Shown here piece by piece: positions 63,406-64,000 of a stretch of 64,000 nt of DNA (its first letter is position 1; every line of letters starts with the position of its first letter). This DNA comes from Varroa destructor. Lineage: Eukaryota; Arthropoda; Arachnida; Mesostigmata; Varroidae. Location: contig NW_019211456.1 of NCBI RefSeq assembly GCF_002443255.2, forward strand, positions 13,910,229 to 13,974,228, read 5' to 3'. The notes beneath the pieces are model-generated. The model was not told where the DNA came from and searched no databases. It saw only the letters and a program-made list of their open reading frames with translations. A program made the position numbers and the translations under genes.

Positions 63406-63735
63406 ATAATCTTACTTAAGCCGAGATTTTCGAGGTTATCAAGACACACAGGTGGGTCATTACGGGACAATTCTTAAAGCTTCAGTTCCACAAGCGAGAG
63501 GAAGACAAGCTCGTCGAATGTCGAGTCATATAAACTAGTCAATGCACCACTGCTCCACATGATGTTAGATCTGTCATCGAGAATTAGAAAGCGTAAATTG
63601 GTATTGGCTAGCAGCTGTGCAACGTTTTCCACAAATAACTCATAGAGATTGCCGTGAATCACTCGATGCTCCATATTGCGTAGACCCCTGTTGTCGGTCC
63701 CGATCACAGTCATCCCTGCTCCTACAACGTTTCCT
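63406..63735 (-). pseudogene. Leucine-rich repeat exon with an internal stop
   Basis: The minus-strand frame encodes LRR-like sequence: TNLRFLILDDRSNIMWSSGA, STFDELVFLSLVELKL, then TAA at 63474-63476, then ELSRNDPPVCLDNLENLGLS. The donor ATTAT|GTAAGT at 63406/63405 leaves phase 2 and joins exactly to the acceptor at 63143, so NLENLGLSKI continues as KNKFVSIPPGF and the LRR period is kept across the 263-nt intron. The in-frame stop suggests a pseudogene, a sequence error, or a wrong exon model. The upstream exon edge is uncertain: an acceptor-like ttgcaag lies at about 63,736. The gene would continue beyond the right window edge. Confidence 0.5.
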
Positions 63736-64000
63736 TGCAAATATATTAATATGTGATATCGCGAAAGTTAGGTACCAAATGCCTGTAGGAATGATTGAAC
63801 GTGTAATAGAATTATCAAGAAATAATTAAGACGTTTGCTATTTTTTTGTTCGAAATACAAAAAGGAAATATCCGAAGCATATTGTATTGAATTATATATG
63901 TCCTTCAGGACACAAACGGTCACTAATCTCTAGAATAACACCTTGTATCATTGTAGCCAGTCAATATAATCATAGCGATAATAATACGATTTTTGCAAAA
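63736..64000. other. Right edge, AT-rich
   Basis: AT-rich sequence with no coding signal. It is probably intron or 5' flank of the minus-strand LRR locus. Confidence 0.4.

Noticed and set aside
1..64000. CRISPR array, rRNA, prophage or bacterial operon
   Set aside because: No regularly spaced repeats, no rRNA signature, and the gene structure is eukaryotic throughout.

Overview
This is eukaryotic DNA, most likely from an arthropod. The evidence is one large intron-rich gene, a 32.7-kb first intron, abundant microsatellites, and a protein that is a clear sine oculis (Six1/2) orthologue. A mite or tick is my best guess, from the general look of the sequence only; the species cannot be fixed without a search.

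Positions 1-42,264 are dominated by one plus-strand gene, the SIX-class homeobox gene sine oculis. Exon 1 (CDS 734-1359) carries the whole SIX domain and homeodomain. Exon 2 (34044-34365), exon 3 (41753-41907) and exon 4 (42174-42264) encode a low-complexity C-terminal tail. All four joins keep frame and give a 397-residue protein. Intron 1 (32,684 nt) and intron 2 (7,387 nt) hold no gene I can defend. They contain many simple repeats, a CpG-rich patch with a perfect NRF-1-type motif near 24.7 kb, and a probable tRNA-derived SINE near 29.0 kb. Two details of the gene deserve attention: a tandem NAGNAG acceptor at exon 2, and a 62-codon, glutamine-rich open frame directly after the exon 4 stop in the same frame.

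Positions 42,265-60,300 are mostly non-coding or decayed. There is a degenerate non-LTR retrotransposon reverse transcriptase at 52.66-53.47 kb (plus strand), with an unknown two-exon candidate just upstream (50.88-51.59 kb). A perfect 34-bp palindrome lies at 58,073-58,106. Several open stretches are probably chance.

Positions 60,300-64,000 hold signs of other genes. On the plus strand three short exons (60,346-61,624) may form the end of an unrecognised gene. On the minus strand leucine-rich-repeat coding sequence (62,977-63,735) is split by a well-formed 263-nt intron but interrupted by one in-frame stop. It looks like a pseudogene or a diverged LRR gene running in from beyond the right edge.

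I found no CRISPR array, rRNA, intact tRNA or complete transposon, and nothing I would call a new multi-gene system.
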